A DNA stretch of 64,000 bases, taken from contig LATX02000003.1 in NCBI GenBank assembly GCA_001466705.2, forward strand, positions 62,001 to 126,000. The letters run 5' to 3'. Origin of the DNA: Moniliophthora roreri (taxonomy: Eukaryota; Basidiomycota; Agaricomycetes; Agaricales; Marasmiaceae). The translations under genes were made by a program, and so were the position numbers. Each line of letters begins with the position of its first letter. Position 1 is the stretch's first letter. Positions 34,480 through 46,288 of the stretch are shown here, piece after piece. Below the pieces are notes generated by a model. That model saw only the letters and a list, made by a program, of their open reading frames with translations. It did not search any database and was not told where the DNA came from.

Positions 34480-35000
34480 CTTGCTGCAGTGGGCCATTGG
34501 GGTCCAATGGCAAGTACTCTGGTGTTGTAACTTTCTGGGCTAACCAACAATGAGAGTGAGTGGCAGAATAAACCAAACAAAATGATCTATCAACATCTAT
34601 CAGGCCACAACTTTCCCACCCACTTATACCTTCTGTATAAGGAAAAATTGGCAGAAGATGAACTTGCCACAGTGGGCCATCAGAGTCAGATGGTGAGTAC
34701 AAGTCTGTTTTCTGGTGTTGTGACAGCTTATCCTATTACAGAAACAGATGCTACAGGTTGTGATTTAGTTTTGGAAGTCCACATGAATTGATCCAGTAGA
34801 GAAGGAGGAACAGTCAGTACTTGTAGTATTACAGACACTTTCTGGGGCCAACTGACAATAAGAGTAAAGCTAAATGAAATGAACCAAACAAAACAATCTA
34901 TCAACATCTATCAGACCACAACTTTCCTATCCACTTATACCTTCTGTATAAGGAAAAAATTGGCAGATAAAGACAAATCCTTATAAACTCAGACTCGTAA
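34480..35000. repeat. CpG-decayed copies of the ~200-bp unit
   Basis: GCAGTGGGCCATTGGGGTCC at 34487 and a second start near 34670 match the units at 30.6-31.3 kb. GAGAGTGAGTGGCAGAATAA (about 34551) replaces GAGAGCGAGCGGCGGAACGA, so every CpG has become TpG, CpA or TpA. Confidence 0.9.
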
Positions 35001-35032
35001 CAACATTAGGCCAAAAAATTCCAAACTGATGA

Positions 35033-35290
35033 GCTTCTCAGTTATCAGTATTGGGGTCTACTGGGATGACCCTGCTCTCAACAGTCCTATTGAAAAGTGA
35101 AACCAGGATCTCCTTGCTTGAAGTATTGAAGAAGCTAAGGCCAGAGGCCTTAAAGTATCTTGGCTCTACTTAAACTATACTCTTCCTTGGCAACCAGTCT
35201 ATGAATCCTTCAGTGCTGCCAATCACCAGAAGATGAAGAGTTTGAGGAACCAGTATGACCCATAAAATGTCTTCAGACACCTTTGGCCTG
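35033..35290 (+). pseudogene. Decayed copy of the 3' end of FAD oxidase B
   Basis: It aligns with 29631-29890, starting inside the last intron (TCTCAG) and covering the final exon: TACTGGGATGACCCTGCTCT is kept exactly. In-frame stops arise from TGG to TGA and similar changes, and CpGs are lost. Retention of intron sequence shows it is a genomic duplication and not a retrocopy. Confidence 0.9.
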
Positions 35291-37067
35291 TATCAGTAGA
35301 TTGACAACTTACCTTTTGGCCTTTTATGGCATTTCAAAATGTTAAGGCCAGAATGTCCACAGGGTGACACATCTGCTGCTAGTTTCAAGACCCCTACTGC
35401 CCTGTTAACACTACTTCCAGACCTTACAGTAAGTAAGTGTACTTAGAAGATTTTCTCCTGGGTAATTTTTGTCCAGTAATGGTATCACATGGTCCTTCTC
35501 ACTATGTTTGATCAACTGTCTCTGTGATAGGTGATTTATAGATGCATTTGTCTCATAGAGGATCTATATACACTCACCAGATGGTAGTATAACCTAATTG
35601 TGTAGCTCCAATGACTCACCACATCTGGATGCAACTACCTGCTCCAGCAGACCTAGCCTTTTGGCCTTTTTGGGGTTGGCTCCAGCCCAGAAATACTGAC
35701 TGGCATTTCAGTAAACCAGGCCTAGCCTTTTACCTTTGGCATTTTGGGCCAAAATGCTGGTGGCATCCCAAAATGCCAGGTGATGTCATTCTACTGATAA
35801 CTAGAGGCTACAAGCTCTAAATTATAATCATTGCTCTCTTACTTTTGGAATTCTGTGCATTGTGTGTCACTATACTAAAACCTGGCCCTCTCTAATTGGT
35901 AATTTTATGGGTTATTGTACATAAAAGTTGTTTAGTAGTATTGCATATTGTATAGCTAATAAAAAAACTTCAATCATGCTTTATTTTGACACAGTCTGAT
36001 TTTGAGCACCTATAAAGGCCTCTTCTCTTCTCCTATACCTTGGCTTTGCCTCAGCACCTGCTATGCTGCAGCTCACATTCAATTCAATTCTGAATTTTTT
36101 CTACCCAGATTCCCTGATGCAAGTACAAAGATACTGAGCCTTCTGTTGCACTCACATTGATGACAGATTGGTTTATGACTGGGTGTGTGTACAGGAGATG
36201 ACTCAGATGAGCTGGAATGTCCAGGATATATATGATGCTTGAAGTGGGCTCATATAGGTTGAACAAACTGGGGTAAGCTCAATTAGGTTCTAAACACATT
36301 GTGTCTTAGCTCTGACTTTTTTCCCTCTAGCACCTGCTGCAAACAAGTGATACATAGTCTTGGTGTGCAACTCCCAGACTCCTGGAAGGTAGAGTAGGGG
36401 CTGCTTATTTTTCTTGAGGTAGAGATATACATTCCAAAGGAGTAAAACCTCAGATGATAGATTTGAACTACAGTATATCAGGAGAGAGAGTTTTTGTTTT
36501 CCTTTTAGTCTGCATGATCTTGGGCCCCCAATACTGTAGTTGATTTTGCCAATTATGTTTTGATCACATTTTTGAGTTATACCTTTTCAGGAATTTCTTG
36601 AATCTCATGCATTGCACTCATAGTAAAATAACTTAGACATGTATCACAGTATACTTTAGTGCCCAAGTGAGCTTAAGCACTATGAAAAGCATGGAGAAGG
36701 GACAGAAAGAGTGCAAAGTCCACCAGCTGGAGAGGTGCTAAATGTGGGAGAAGGTCATAAGTGCTGTAAAAGAGACAGGGTAGAGTTATGAATTTGAAAT
36801 GTAATGAAGAATTTGTGCTTTATAGACCATTCTCTGCCAATTTTTGAGTTGTTAAGCAGGCCTCCAAATAGATCCAAATAGATAAACCTGATGACCTGAT
36901 TCTTTATTCAAATTTCCCAATCCAGATTTACAAAACAACTGGCTTCTGCTCCCGCCAGCCTTCTCCCTTACCAACACTGGATGCTTTGCTGAGCTAACCT
37001 TCTTGTCGTGATCAGGTTAATCTCCTTAATTTTTCCTGTCATTCAGCTTTCATTCTCTTTAGTATAG
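35291..37067. other. CpG-poor repeat-like DNA, no gene
   Basis: No coding region. CCTAGCCTTTTGGCC/CCTAGCCTTTTACC words recur around 35655-35740. A TATAAAGG motif at about 36011 is followed by a C/T-rich stretch, which would suit an old LTR promoter, but no LTR boundaries are clear. Confidence 0.4.
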
Positions 37068-38808
37068 TAATATGGCAAACCTAGAAAAGACTCAATTTTA
37101 TTTGTTTTACATTACTTTTGAATCAGAACACTATAATATGACACAAGATAATGGGTAATAAGGACTAGAGTGAGCCCAGTCTGCTAGTCATTGCTTTAGA
37201 GAAGCTATAGTGTATTGGAAAGTACAAAGAGCTATATAATATGCTATACAGAGGTGTCTAAGCTGTACTTTCTGACTTATCTATGTATCAGATCCAAAGC
37301 AGATCACCCTCAAAACCTGTAGGGAACCTAACTATGGCCCAATGAATGCATTGGCTAGTTAACCAAGCTTTCAGAGTGCTATCAATGGGATTTTAATTTC
37401 TATTTTAACTTTCTATAACATCTGCAAAAGTGCAACATGCAGTCAAACAGTACAGAGGTACTTAGAGGAGACATCAAAACAGAAAGACAACTTAGAACAG
37501 GAACGATCAAAGAACAATTATCCTCTGAAGTCAATATACAGATCAAAGTCAAAGCAGATAATCTCTTAATAAAGAGTTCAAAGGCAGTAAAACAATATGA
37601 AATAAACTAACTAGGTACAAAGCCATCTCAGAAAGAAGGAAATCACTTCTGAAGGACATTTACTACCTACAGACAGATACAATGAGACATACAAAGAATA
37701 TCTAATGCATAAGAAGTTCTAATTAAAACCAAGCATGCATTGTCAAAGAAGATAGGAACAGTAACAGCATGTTCCAACCTTGGAAACTTTGGCATCTAGA
37801 CCTCTGCCAATGTGTGGATGCTAGAAAAAGAGAAATGCTGTAAGAAACAGGATGGATACAACCATCTGCTCATAGATACCTGACTTAGAAAAGAGAAAAT
37901 ACAAATTATAGAGTCCAGAACACCTGGAGACATAGATACCCACACAGATATGGTCAGATACCCTAGTGGCCAGACTCTATGACATCTGAATATTCCCTCT
38001 TTTAGCATCTCAGTCACTCATTTATTATTTCCTGAATTATCAGACATCATTTATATTTTTCTGTAGATATATTTCCATGGACTGTATATAAGGACAGCTA
38101 GATATTCATACATACTCAAGTAACTCTGCTCCCTCTGATTGTGAATACATGATGAGTTTGTTTGATGTATAATTTTGTGTGCTATTCCAGTTTTGCTTCC
38201 TCACTTTAGGCCCTGGAGATTGGTTCTGAGTGACTCCAGAGAGATAGACATCTGATAATGAACTTGCATCGTAAGAGATAAGAGTAACATCTTGGGTGCA
38301 TCATAGCACTTTTCCAAGAGACACTTTACACCAAGGAGCCTTGGGCACTTGAAGTGTGGCCTGCATTGGGTATCAGGTTGTGACACACTTAAAGTCTTAG
38401 CAAAGGGTGTGCCTGCACTGAACTCTTTGTAGAAACTAGTCTAGGACCTTTTCCAGTATGCTGTGTGCTGTAGTTGTCTTAAAGAAGTCTTGAACTCTGT
38501 AGGGTCAGACTATATCAGCTATTGAGTCTTTGTACAGGACTATAGCTCTTGTGTTTGTGCTTTGTGCACTGTGTTCTTTGTGTTTTATATGTGTGTTTGT
38601 GAAATAAACCCATTTATACTCCTTTGGAGGTGAACATGAGGAAGTAGATTACTTCAATAAGAGAAAATCAATCTAGCTAAGAGTTTTGTTGGCATTCTAA
38701 GTGTGGGAACTCTGATCATGCCAATCTACACTTGCACAACAACCTGAGTTAGACTTTTGGAGGTTATCTTTTGGGTAGTTTTCCACTAGTCTTGTCTTAG
38801 ACAAATTA
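37068..38808 (+). repeat. Repeat family R1, copy 1 (1.74 kb)
   Basis: It begins TAATATGGCAAACCTAGAAA and ends GTCTTAGACAAATTA. The same ends bound copies at 52791-54479 and 58816-61500, and inverted partial copies lie at 48963-50411 and 51084-52102. A TATATAAGGACAGC motif lies at about 38086 and AATAAACCC near 38603, giving an LTR-like layout, but no TG...CA ends or target duplication are visible. No conserved protein was recognised. It could be a large LTR or a non-autonomous element. Confidence 0.8.
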
Positions 38809-39238
38809 CCATCACAAGTAAGTGTTTTCTTACCAGTTCACTGACCAAAATGTAAACATGTTCAGGCTGCTTTTTCTTCTTCACACTCAATATTGCATCC
38901 TCTACACATCCTTTCCAATCATCTTCTGTCTGAAGCTGTATGGGTTGAAATTTAGAGTTGGGATTGCCAAGCTTGTACTCTAGGTCAGATTTGCAGGCAA
39001 ATTCTTCACATCCTATTGTTAAGTATACCAAAGTGGTGAGCTCTTTGAAATTTGCATCTGGCAGAATTGTTTTACAGAGTAAGCTTCCACCAGGTATTGA
39101 AATATAGACAACAAGACCTATGAGATATGTGAGCAAGAATATTCTGCATTGTGAAGGTAAGACCATATGAATTGGCTCTTCATCTTCAACAGGTGTGGAT
39201 AACAATGTCTGCTTGGGATGCATCAGCAAAATGGACAC
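38786..39238 (-). pseudogene. Unknown 150-codon open region in repeat DNA
   Basis: It reads EDEEPIHMVLPSQCRIFLLT at the start and QTEDDWKGCVEDAILSVKKK near the end. I do not recognise a named domain. It resembles in style the uncharacterised proteins often found next to agaric repeats, and may be the distal part of the broken minus-strand gene at 39.96-43.6 kb. CpG-poor. Confidence 0.35.
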
Positions 39239-39308
39239 CTAAAGATAATATATTATAATGTATTTTGCTCATTTTAGTCCATTGTAATAGATTAAAATCA
39301 AGCAATGC

Positions 39309-39486
39309 TATTACAATACATTAAAATGCATTAAAATGAGACTGGTGTTATTATAATCCATTAAAATACAATAAAATGGGATGGTATTATTATAGTACAT
39401 TAAAATGCAATAAAATGGAATGGTATTATTATAGTGTATTAAAATGCAATAAAATGAGACAGAGTTATTATAATGTAGTAAAATAG
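39309..39486. repeat. AT-rich 39-bp satellite, about 4.5 units
   Basis: Units start at 39309, 39348, 39387, 39426 and 39465, each like TTATTATAGTACATTAAAAT plus GCAATAAAATGGAATGGTA. Because 39 is 13 codons the minus strand is open with a 13-residue repeat, which I do not regard as a real protein. Confidence 0.9.
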
Positions 39487-39654
39487 ATTGTAACAGGGGC
39501 AATCAAAACAGTGCATTTTTATGCCTTCTAGAGGACAGGGAGAGGACTCTATAAAGTGAAGGGAAGCTTTTGGTTGGGGATTTGATCAATAGAAACAGCA
39601 AGAGAGTGGAGATAGGTCTTTTGAGTAAGGGGATATATTGCACTATGTGTAGTG

Positions 39655-39805
39655 GTAAGTATATGGCACTGTGGTACAGTGGTCTTGAGCACCCCACAGC
39701 TGCCAAGGTTGCTGACTAATCCACCCTGAGGTTGAGGGTTTGATTCATGGAGGTTGCAACAAATAAATATTATTTCTTTTTGTCTCCAACTCCCAGGTGG
39801 AGCCA
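39655..39805 (+). mobile_element. tRNA-like SINE candidate
   Basis: A-box-like TGGTACAGTGG (39672-39682) and B-box-like GGTTTGATTCA (39737-39747, canonical GGTTCGANTCC with the CpG lost) are 65 bp apart, followed by an AT-rich tail ending TTTCTTTTTG. It is flanked by CATTATAAT-rich sequence. A genuine tRNA cloverleaf is not evident. Confidence 0.55.
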
Positions 39806-39961
39806 ATGCATTATAATGGCTGAAATACATTATAATAGCCAGAATACATTATAACCATTTTGCTTCATTTTAATCTATTAAAATAAAGGAACAACAATTA
39901 TATTACATTAAAATACACCATAATGATTATAATGTATTTTGGCCATTATAACGTATTTCAC

Positions 39962-40408
39962 TCATTTTATTCCAATATATTTAGGTGTCCATTTCGCTGA
40001 TAATGGTGTGGATTTTGGTTTTTTGGCTGCAGCAGCAGAAGCTCTTGATCTTGCTGACTTCTGCATGCCTTTTAGGCATTTGAATGGTGGTCCAGCTTCT
40101 TCAGAGTCACTTGTCACAAGTAGTTCATCCTCTTCAACTTCCTCTTCATCTGAGAAACCTTCAGCTAACTTATTCTCATTTGTCCAATCCTCCTCCTCCT
40201 TACTGTCCTCTTTTGACTCCACATCATCTGACCCACATGGCTCTGAAACAGCAGTGTCTAGATCCTGCTCTTGCACCGCTTTGATGTCCTTAGTCATTTT
40301 GTTCTTTATATGCTGGGTCAATTTGTCTTGGCACTTGACAATCTTGTCATGAATTCCATTCTAGCCATGCTTGTCATGGTCAAAATCTGGTACAGGCAAA
40401 CTCAGCAT
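39962..40408 (-). pseudogene. Acidic/basic protein remnant, distal to an LTR insertion
   Basis: On the minus strand it is open from about 40400 with a single early stop, reading LPVPDFDHDKHG, then KMTKDIKAVQEQD, a long Asp/Glu/Ser stretch, and the basic tail SARSRASAAAAKKPKSTP. Function unknown. An LTR (40409-40904) separates it from the likely 5' part of the same gene. A second identical copy lies at 41742-42188 because of the N-joined duplication. Confidence 0.5.
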
Positions 40409-40904
40409 TGTTACGTTACTTGCACAACAACGACAACAACTCAACACTATGATGATGTAGTGATACTGAGTTTAAAGGTTCAAGTTCAAGTTTGCTCAGA
40501 TTATCTGAGGTTCAGATGGATCAATCATTGCTTAGACATAAGAGTTGATTAACTAGGTCAAGCTGAGGAGCTATGACCCAGATTGTACCTATCTAAATAC
40601 AACTGTTGTATCTACTTGTTGTTGTAGATAGAATCTTAAAGAATATTATAGAAAGATTTCTTATTAAGCTACAAGGAAAGAGATAAAATGAGTAAGTGTA
40701 GAAAGAAATAGAACATAATGGAAAGCTGACTAAGTGGAATAAGAGAAAGGCATAGAATGTCGAGGAATAATAAATATAAGAATATTGGAAAAGGGAACTA
40801 GAGAAGTGGATGTGTCCAGATGTCAAGAAGAAGCATATAACGTGAGCAGCAAATAAAAGTACAAGCATTTAAACTATAAGTGTCAAAAGGAAGAAGTTGT
40901 AACA
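40409..40904. mobile_element. LTR, 496 bp (Ty3/gypsy-type)
   Basis: Ends TGTTACGTTAC...GTTGTAACA give the TG...CA termini with a TGTTAC/GTAACA inverted repeat. It matches the LTR next to the gag relic at 55930-56436. No internal region adjoins, so it reads as a solo LTR inserted into the minus-strand gene. No clear target duplication. The copy at 42189-42684 is the N-joined duplicate. Confidence 0.85.
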
Positions 40905-41686
40905 TTACCCCTCTGTTAAGCACAAGTCTCCATACTCGTTAATAGCATCCCTTGGTGTAGCCATTCTCCATGGTATTTGGCAGGTCCTGTGTGTATGAAT
41001 ATCCTTGGTTCTTCTAGTTCTCCTGTGTTGATGACAATTGACAGAGCATGCAGCCCATTACTGTGATCTTCATGATTCTCTGTCTCTGTAGAGTTTCTCA
41101 TCATAGTCAAGGTACCCAAAATTGTCATAAGGAGATGAACTGCAGTGGGGATCATAGCATCCCAAAGTTTGGCAAGACCTTCATCGGTTACTACAGTCTT
41201 GAGGGAGATGTCCAGCTGCAAACTCATTACAGACTGGACAACAGTAGTCTCTACAGTCCACAGCGTAGTGGTTGCCCATTCTACACATAGGGCATTCAGG
41301 TGTTCATACACCTTGTCCATCCTCAACCTGAGATGTGGCATATGACTTCTTGATCTGTTTTTGGGAGGTGTGACCCTGTCTTCTGTTTCTTTGTCCTCTA
41401 TGTCCCATACAGAGATGGTAGAGTCAATTTGTGTCTGGGTTTGTCAGTATAATAGTAGGGGGCTGTTCAGAGGTGTCAGCACTTCGAGAGGATGTGGGGA
41501 GGTTACTCTCACAGGATTGTTCTGAAGATGTGGCAGTGACATTGGGAGGGGTGGACTTGTTTCAGAAGGTATTGGTCCTGACGAGATGGGGTCTGGACAT
41601 GGAGGGCAGAGTTGCAGGTGGGGAGACATTGAGGAACAATTCAGCTCATCTGGTGGTGTTGGAAATGCTGGATTTGAGACTGGAGT

Positions 41687-41687
41687 N
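41687..41687. other. Assembly gap (single N)
   Basis: Junction of the identical 1,779-bp pair. Confidence 0.95.
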
Positions 41688-42188
41688 TTAAAATACACCA
41701 TAATGATTATAATGTATTTTGGCCATTATAACGTATTTCACTCATTTTATTCCAATATATTTAGGTGTCCATTTCGCTGATAATGGTGTGGATTTTGGTT
41801 TTTTGGCTGCAGCAGCAGAAGCTCTTGATCTTGCTGACTTCTGCATGCCTTTTAGGCATTTGAATGGTGGTCCAGCTTCTTCAGAGTCACTTGTCACAAG
41901 TAGTTCATCCTCTTCAACTTCCTCTTCATCTGAGAAACCTTCAGCTAACTTATTCTCATTTGTCCAATCCTCCTCCTCCTTACTGTCCTCTTTTGACTCC
42001 ACATCATCTGACCCACATGGCTCTGAAACAGCAGTGTCTAGATCCTGCTCTTGCACCGCTTTGATGTCCTTAGTCATTTTGTTCTTTATATGCTGGGTCA
42101 ATTTGTCTTGGCACTTGACAATCTTGTCATGAATTCCATTCTAGCCATGCTTGTCATGGTCAAAATCTGGTACAGGCAAACTCAGCAT

Positions 42189-42684
42189 TGTTACGTTACT
42201 TGCACAACAACGACAACAACTCAACACTATGATGATGTAGTGATACTGAGTTTAAAGGTTCAAGTTCAAGTTTGCTCAGATTATCTGAGGTTCAGATGGA
42301 TCAATCATTGCTTAGACATAAGAGTTGATTAACTAGGTCAAGCTGAGGAGCTATGACCCAGATTGTACCTATCTAAATACAACTGTTGTATCTACTTGTT
42401 GTTGTAGATAGAATCTTAAAGAATATTATAGAAAGATTTCTTATTAAGCTACAAGGAAAGAGATAAAATGAGTAAGTGTAGAAAGAAATAGAACATAATG
42501 GAAAGCTGACTAAGTGGAATAAGAGAAAGGCATAGAATGTCGAGGAATAATAAATATAAGAATATTGGAAAAGGGAACTAGAGAAGTGGATGTGTCCAGA
42601 TGTCAAGAAGAAGCATATAACGTGAGCAGCAAATAAAAGTACAAGCATTTAAACTATAAGTGTCAAAAGGAAGAAGTTGTAACA
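42189..42684. mobile_element. LTR, duplicate of 40409-40904
   Basis: Same sequence, offset 1,780 bp; probably the same genomic LTR seen twice. Confidence 0.85.
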
Positions 42685-43795
42685 TTACCCCTCTGTTAAG
42701 CACAAGTCTCCATACTCGTTAATAGCATCCCTTGGTGTAGCCATTCTCCATGGTATTTGGCAGGTCCTGTGTGTATGAATATCCTTGGTTCTTCTAGTTC
42801 TCCTGTGTTGATGACAATTGACAGAGCATGCAGCCCATTACTGTGATCTTCATGATTCTCTGTCTCTGTAGAGTTTCTCATCATAGTCAAGGTACCCAAA
42901 ATTGTCATAAGGAGATGAACTGCAGTGGGGATCATAGCATCCCAAAGTTTGGCAAGACCTTCATCGGTTACTACAGTCTTGAGGGAGATGTCCAGCTGCA
43001 AACTCATTACAGACTGGACAACAGTAGTCTCTACAGTCCACAGCGTAGTGGTTGCCCATTCTACACATAGGGCATTCAGGTGTTCATACACCTTGTCCAT
43101 CCTCAACCTGAGATGTGGCATATGACTTCTTGATCTGTTTTTGGGAGGTGTGACCCTGTCTTCTGTTTCTTTGTCCTCTATGTCCCATACAGAGATGGTA
43201 GAGTCAATTTGTGTCTGGGTTTGTCAGTATAATAGTAGGGGGCTGTTCAGAGGTGTCAGCACTTCGAGAGGATGTGGGGAGGTTACTCTCACAGGATTGT
43301 TCTGAAGATGTGGCAGTGACATTGGGAGGGGTGGACTTGTTTCAGAAGGTATTGGTCCTGACGAGATGGGGTCTGGACATGGAGGGCAGAGTTGCAGGTG
43401 GGGAGACATTGAGGAACAATTCAGCTCATCTGGTGGTGTTGGAAATGCTGGATTTGAGACTGGAGTCCCTGAGGAGTTCATCAATGTCATTGTTGCCCAG
43501 GTCCAGGTAGATGAGGGAAAGGTTTGGGCTGCATGGAGAAGTGGGCTGCATTCCTCTGGTATTGGGCTCAGGAACATCCATGAGTTGGCCTGCATCAGTC
43601 AGAGTGATAAAGTTTCTGGTCTTTCAGAGTTCAAGGAGGTATTGTCTGCAAGCAACATCAACTGCTCTTCAGAGTCTTCACTGGTGGTCTCTGACTGTGT
43701 GGAGGAATCGGGGTTTATTGGGGTTGGGGTCGTCATCTGGAAAGGTCTCCCTCTGGGTACCTGTTGTTGGGATTACAACATGAAGGAGTAAATTT

Positions 43796-45489
43796 TCAAT
43801 GTCATTCAGAGGTAATGGTGATATGCATAACTTTTACCTTTTGTTTCACATGCAAATAGAGAATATTTTGCACTTTTATGGTTGAAAATGAAATATATAA
43901 GGGAACTAAGGACTAGTGTGAGCCCTAAGCAGCTAGTCAAAGTGAGTAGTAGAGAAGGATATAAAATGTTAGCAGAGTAATGGTTGATGGTAGGCCATAT
44001 AAGGGTACCTGACTACTGATAGTATGAAAATAAACAGTGAATCTGAACACAGAGGAGCATCCTGAAACCTGTAGGAAACCACACCACATAATACTTCTCT
44101 ATCAAAAGCATATCAAAGGGAATATTTTCACTTTTAACAATGTTTTCAATCCATACCCAGCTTGAAAGAAGAATAAAGGCCTTCAGTGATACACATACAA
44201 GAATATTATTGAGAAACAGATATGAAACAGAGGATGACAAATTATCAGTGAGGGATACTCAAGATACTGAATATCAAATTGAAGAATGAAATAGATGATC
44301 GGCTACCAGAAGAGTGTCTGTATCATAGAAAAACAGAAGACAAAGCTGTATGACAAGAAACCAGCATGGCTGAGCTTATGCATACACTTTAAACATAGAG
44401 ATGGAAGCACATTACATGTCCATAGAGCAGATGATAGTGAACAGAGAAGGAAGGAACTGTGCAGAGCAGCATGGAAGTATAATATTTTCAAACAGAGTCA
44501 GAAGGAGAGCTGTTTAATAGAGAAAATTGCAAACGGTTAGTGTCAGAAGACTGCACAATCGTTATAGAAAAAGAATAAAAGAGTTTATAGCTATGAAGCC
44601 TGACTACAATCAGACACTGTGACAGAGAAATTACCTGACACAGCTCAGTTTATATAATATTTAGCACCCAACTCAATTTTATTTGTATGTGTGACAGATA
44701 TATTAGATTATTTATGTTGTAGGGTATATAAGGGAACATGTTTTGTAGGTGGAAAGCAGGAGAGATACTGCCCACCAATTACTAGAGTGTATGACATTGT
44801 TGTTCAGATAGAAGAGCTACTGGCAATTAGTATTTTTCAACCACTTCAGGCTCTAGCTTATTTAGTTGTGCAAGAGGTGCAGGCTAGTTGAGACCTGAAA
44901 TTGTAACCCAAACTAGAAATATAAATAAAAGCTAGGAAGAGCTTAGCTTTTAATGCAAGAGGTGTGTTTTCTGATAAGAGGAACATTGTATCAGTCTACT
45001 AAGAGGGTAGCTGACATACATCAGTATAGTCTGGTGTTTCAATGTGAATCAGAGAGGGTTTCAGGCTAGCAGTGTCTAGAAGATTTGTCCTCTTGAGAAT
45101 TGTTGCAGAACATAGCTAAGAGAGCTATATTCAGGTACAAGAGGTACCTTTGTTCTCACTTAGAAGAAGTTTATTCTTTGGGCAGTTTCTGGTTGAAATC
45201 TATACCAGTATTTGCTTTTGAAGTGATCAATAAAACCACAAAACCAATAAAAATTAAACAAAACAAACACTAATCTCAATCTGAGAAGTTGTTTTGAAGG
45301 CAATCATCTCTGAACTACTGAGTGAGACATTGAGAATTATTTTTGATGTTGTGGTAACAGTAAACCATGCTGAACCAACTCACAAACAAAACTGAGAATC
45401 AAGAACTTATATATACCTTTTTCAGGGTATTTTGGCACCACAGGCCTTGTGTTTTCATAGTAGAGGCATAGGTTTTTGAGCATCTTCAC
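43796..45489. other. CpG-poor repeat DNA, distant R1 relatives, no gene
   Basis: Around 43900-44110 words such as GGACTAGTGTGAGCCC and CCTGAAACCTGTAGG parallel the start of R1, suggesting a diverged subfamily. Nothing coding recognised. Repeated at 47269-48962. Confidence 0.4.
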
Positions 45490-46287
45490 CAATATAGTCT
45501 GACTCTATGAAGCTCAAAACTTCTTTAAGACTACTACAGCACACAGCATACTGGAAAAGGTTCTAGACCAATTTCTACAAAGAGCTCAGCACAGGCACAC
45601 CTCTTGCTAAGACTCTAAGTGTGTCAAAACCTGATACCCAACACAGGCCACACTCCAAGTGCCCAAGGCTCCTTCTTGGTGTAAAGTGTCTCTTAGAAAA
45701 GTACTATAACACACTCAAGATGTTACTCTTATCTTTTACGATGCAAGTTCATTATCAGATTTCTATCTCTCTGGAGTCACTCAGGACCAGTCTCCAGGGC
45801 CTGAAGTGAGGAAGCAAAACTAGAATGGCACACAAAATTATACACCAAACAAACTCTTCATGTATTCACAATCAGAAGGGGCAGAGTTACTTGAGTATAT
45901 ATGAATATCTAGCTGTCCTTATATATGATCCATGGAATATATCTACAGAAAATTATAAATAATGTCCGATAATTCAGAAAATGATAAATAAGTGACTGAG
46001 ATGCCAAAAGAGGGAATATTCAGATGTCATGGAGTCTGGCCACTAGGGTATCCAACCATATTCATGTGGGTATCTATGTCTCCAGGTGTTCTAGACTCTA
46101 TAATTTGTATTTTCTCTTTTCTAAGTTAGATATCTATGAGCAGATGGTTGTATCTATTCTGTTTCTTACAGCATTTCCCTTTTCTAGCATCTGCACATTG
46201 GCAGAGACCTAGATGCCAAAGTTTCCAAAGTTGGAACACACTGTTACTGTTCCTATCTCCTTTGACCACACACACTCGGTCTTATTT

Positions 46288-46288
46288 N
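46288..46288. other. Assembly gap (single N)
   Basis: Junction of the identical 3,472-bp pair. Confidence 0.95.

Larger units (their letters stand above)
39908..43466. repeat. Identical 1,779-bp pair either side of an N
   Basis: 39908-41686 and 41688-43466 appear identical and are separated only by the N at 41687. Copy 2 continues into unique sequence exactly where copy 1 stops. This is the signature of an unmerged overlap between two contigs. Confidence 0.92.
40916..43595 (-). pseudogene. 5' part of an unknown gene broken by an LTR
   Basis: The unique-sequence version runs from 43595 (Pro/Ser-rich, reading CPPCPDPISSGPIPSETSPP) through 43224 to 43121-42696 (MRMDKVYEHL-type start, ALCVEWATTTLWTVETTVVQ, LAKLWDAM). 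The piece at 40916-41341 is the duplicate of 42696-43121. A helical, non-enzymatic look; no family recognised. The LTR lies directly downstream and the acidic remnant beyond it. Confidence 0.4.

Noticed and set aside
39311..39502. Minus-strand protein made of 13-residue repeats
   Set aside because: It is the translation of the 39-bp AT-rich satellite.
39655..39805. Genuine tRNA gene
   Set aside because: Box-like motifs are present but no cloverleaf, acceptor stem or terminator fits.
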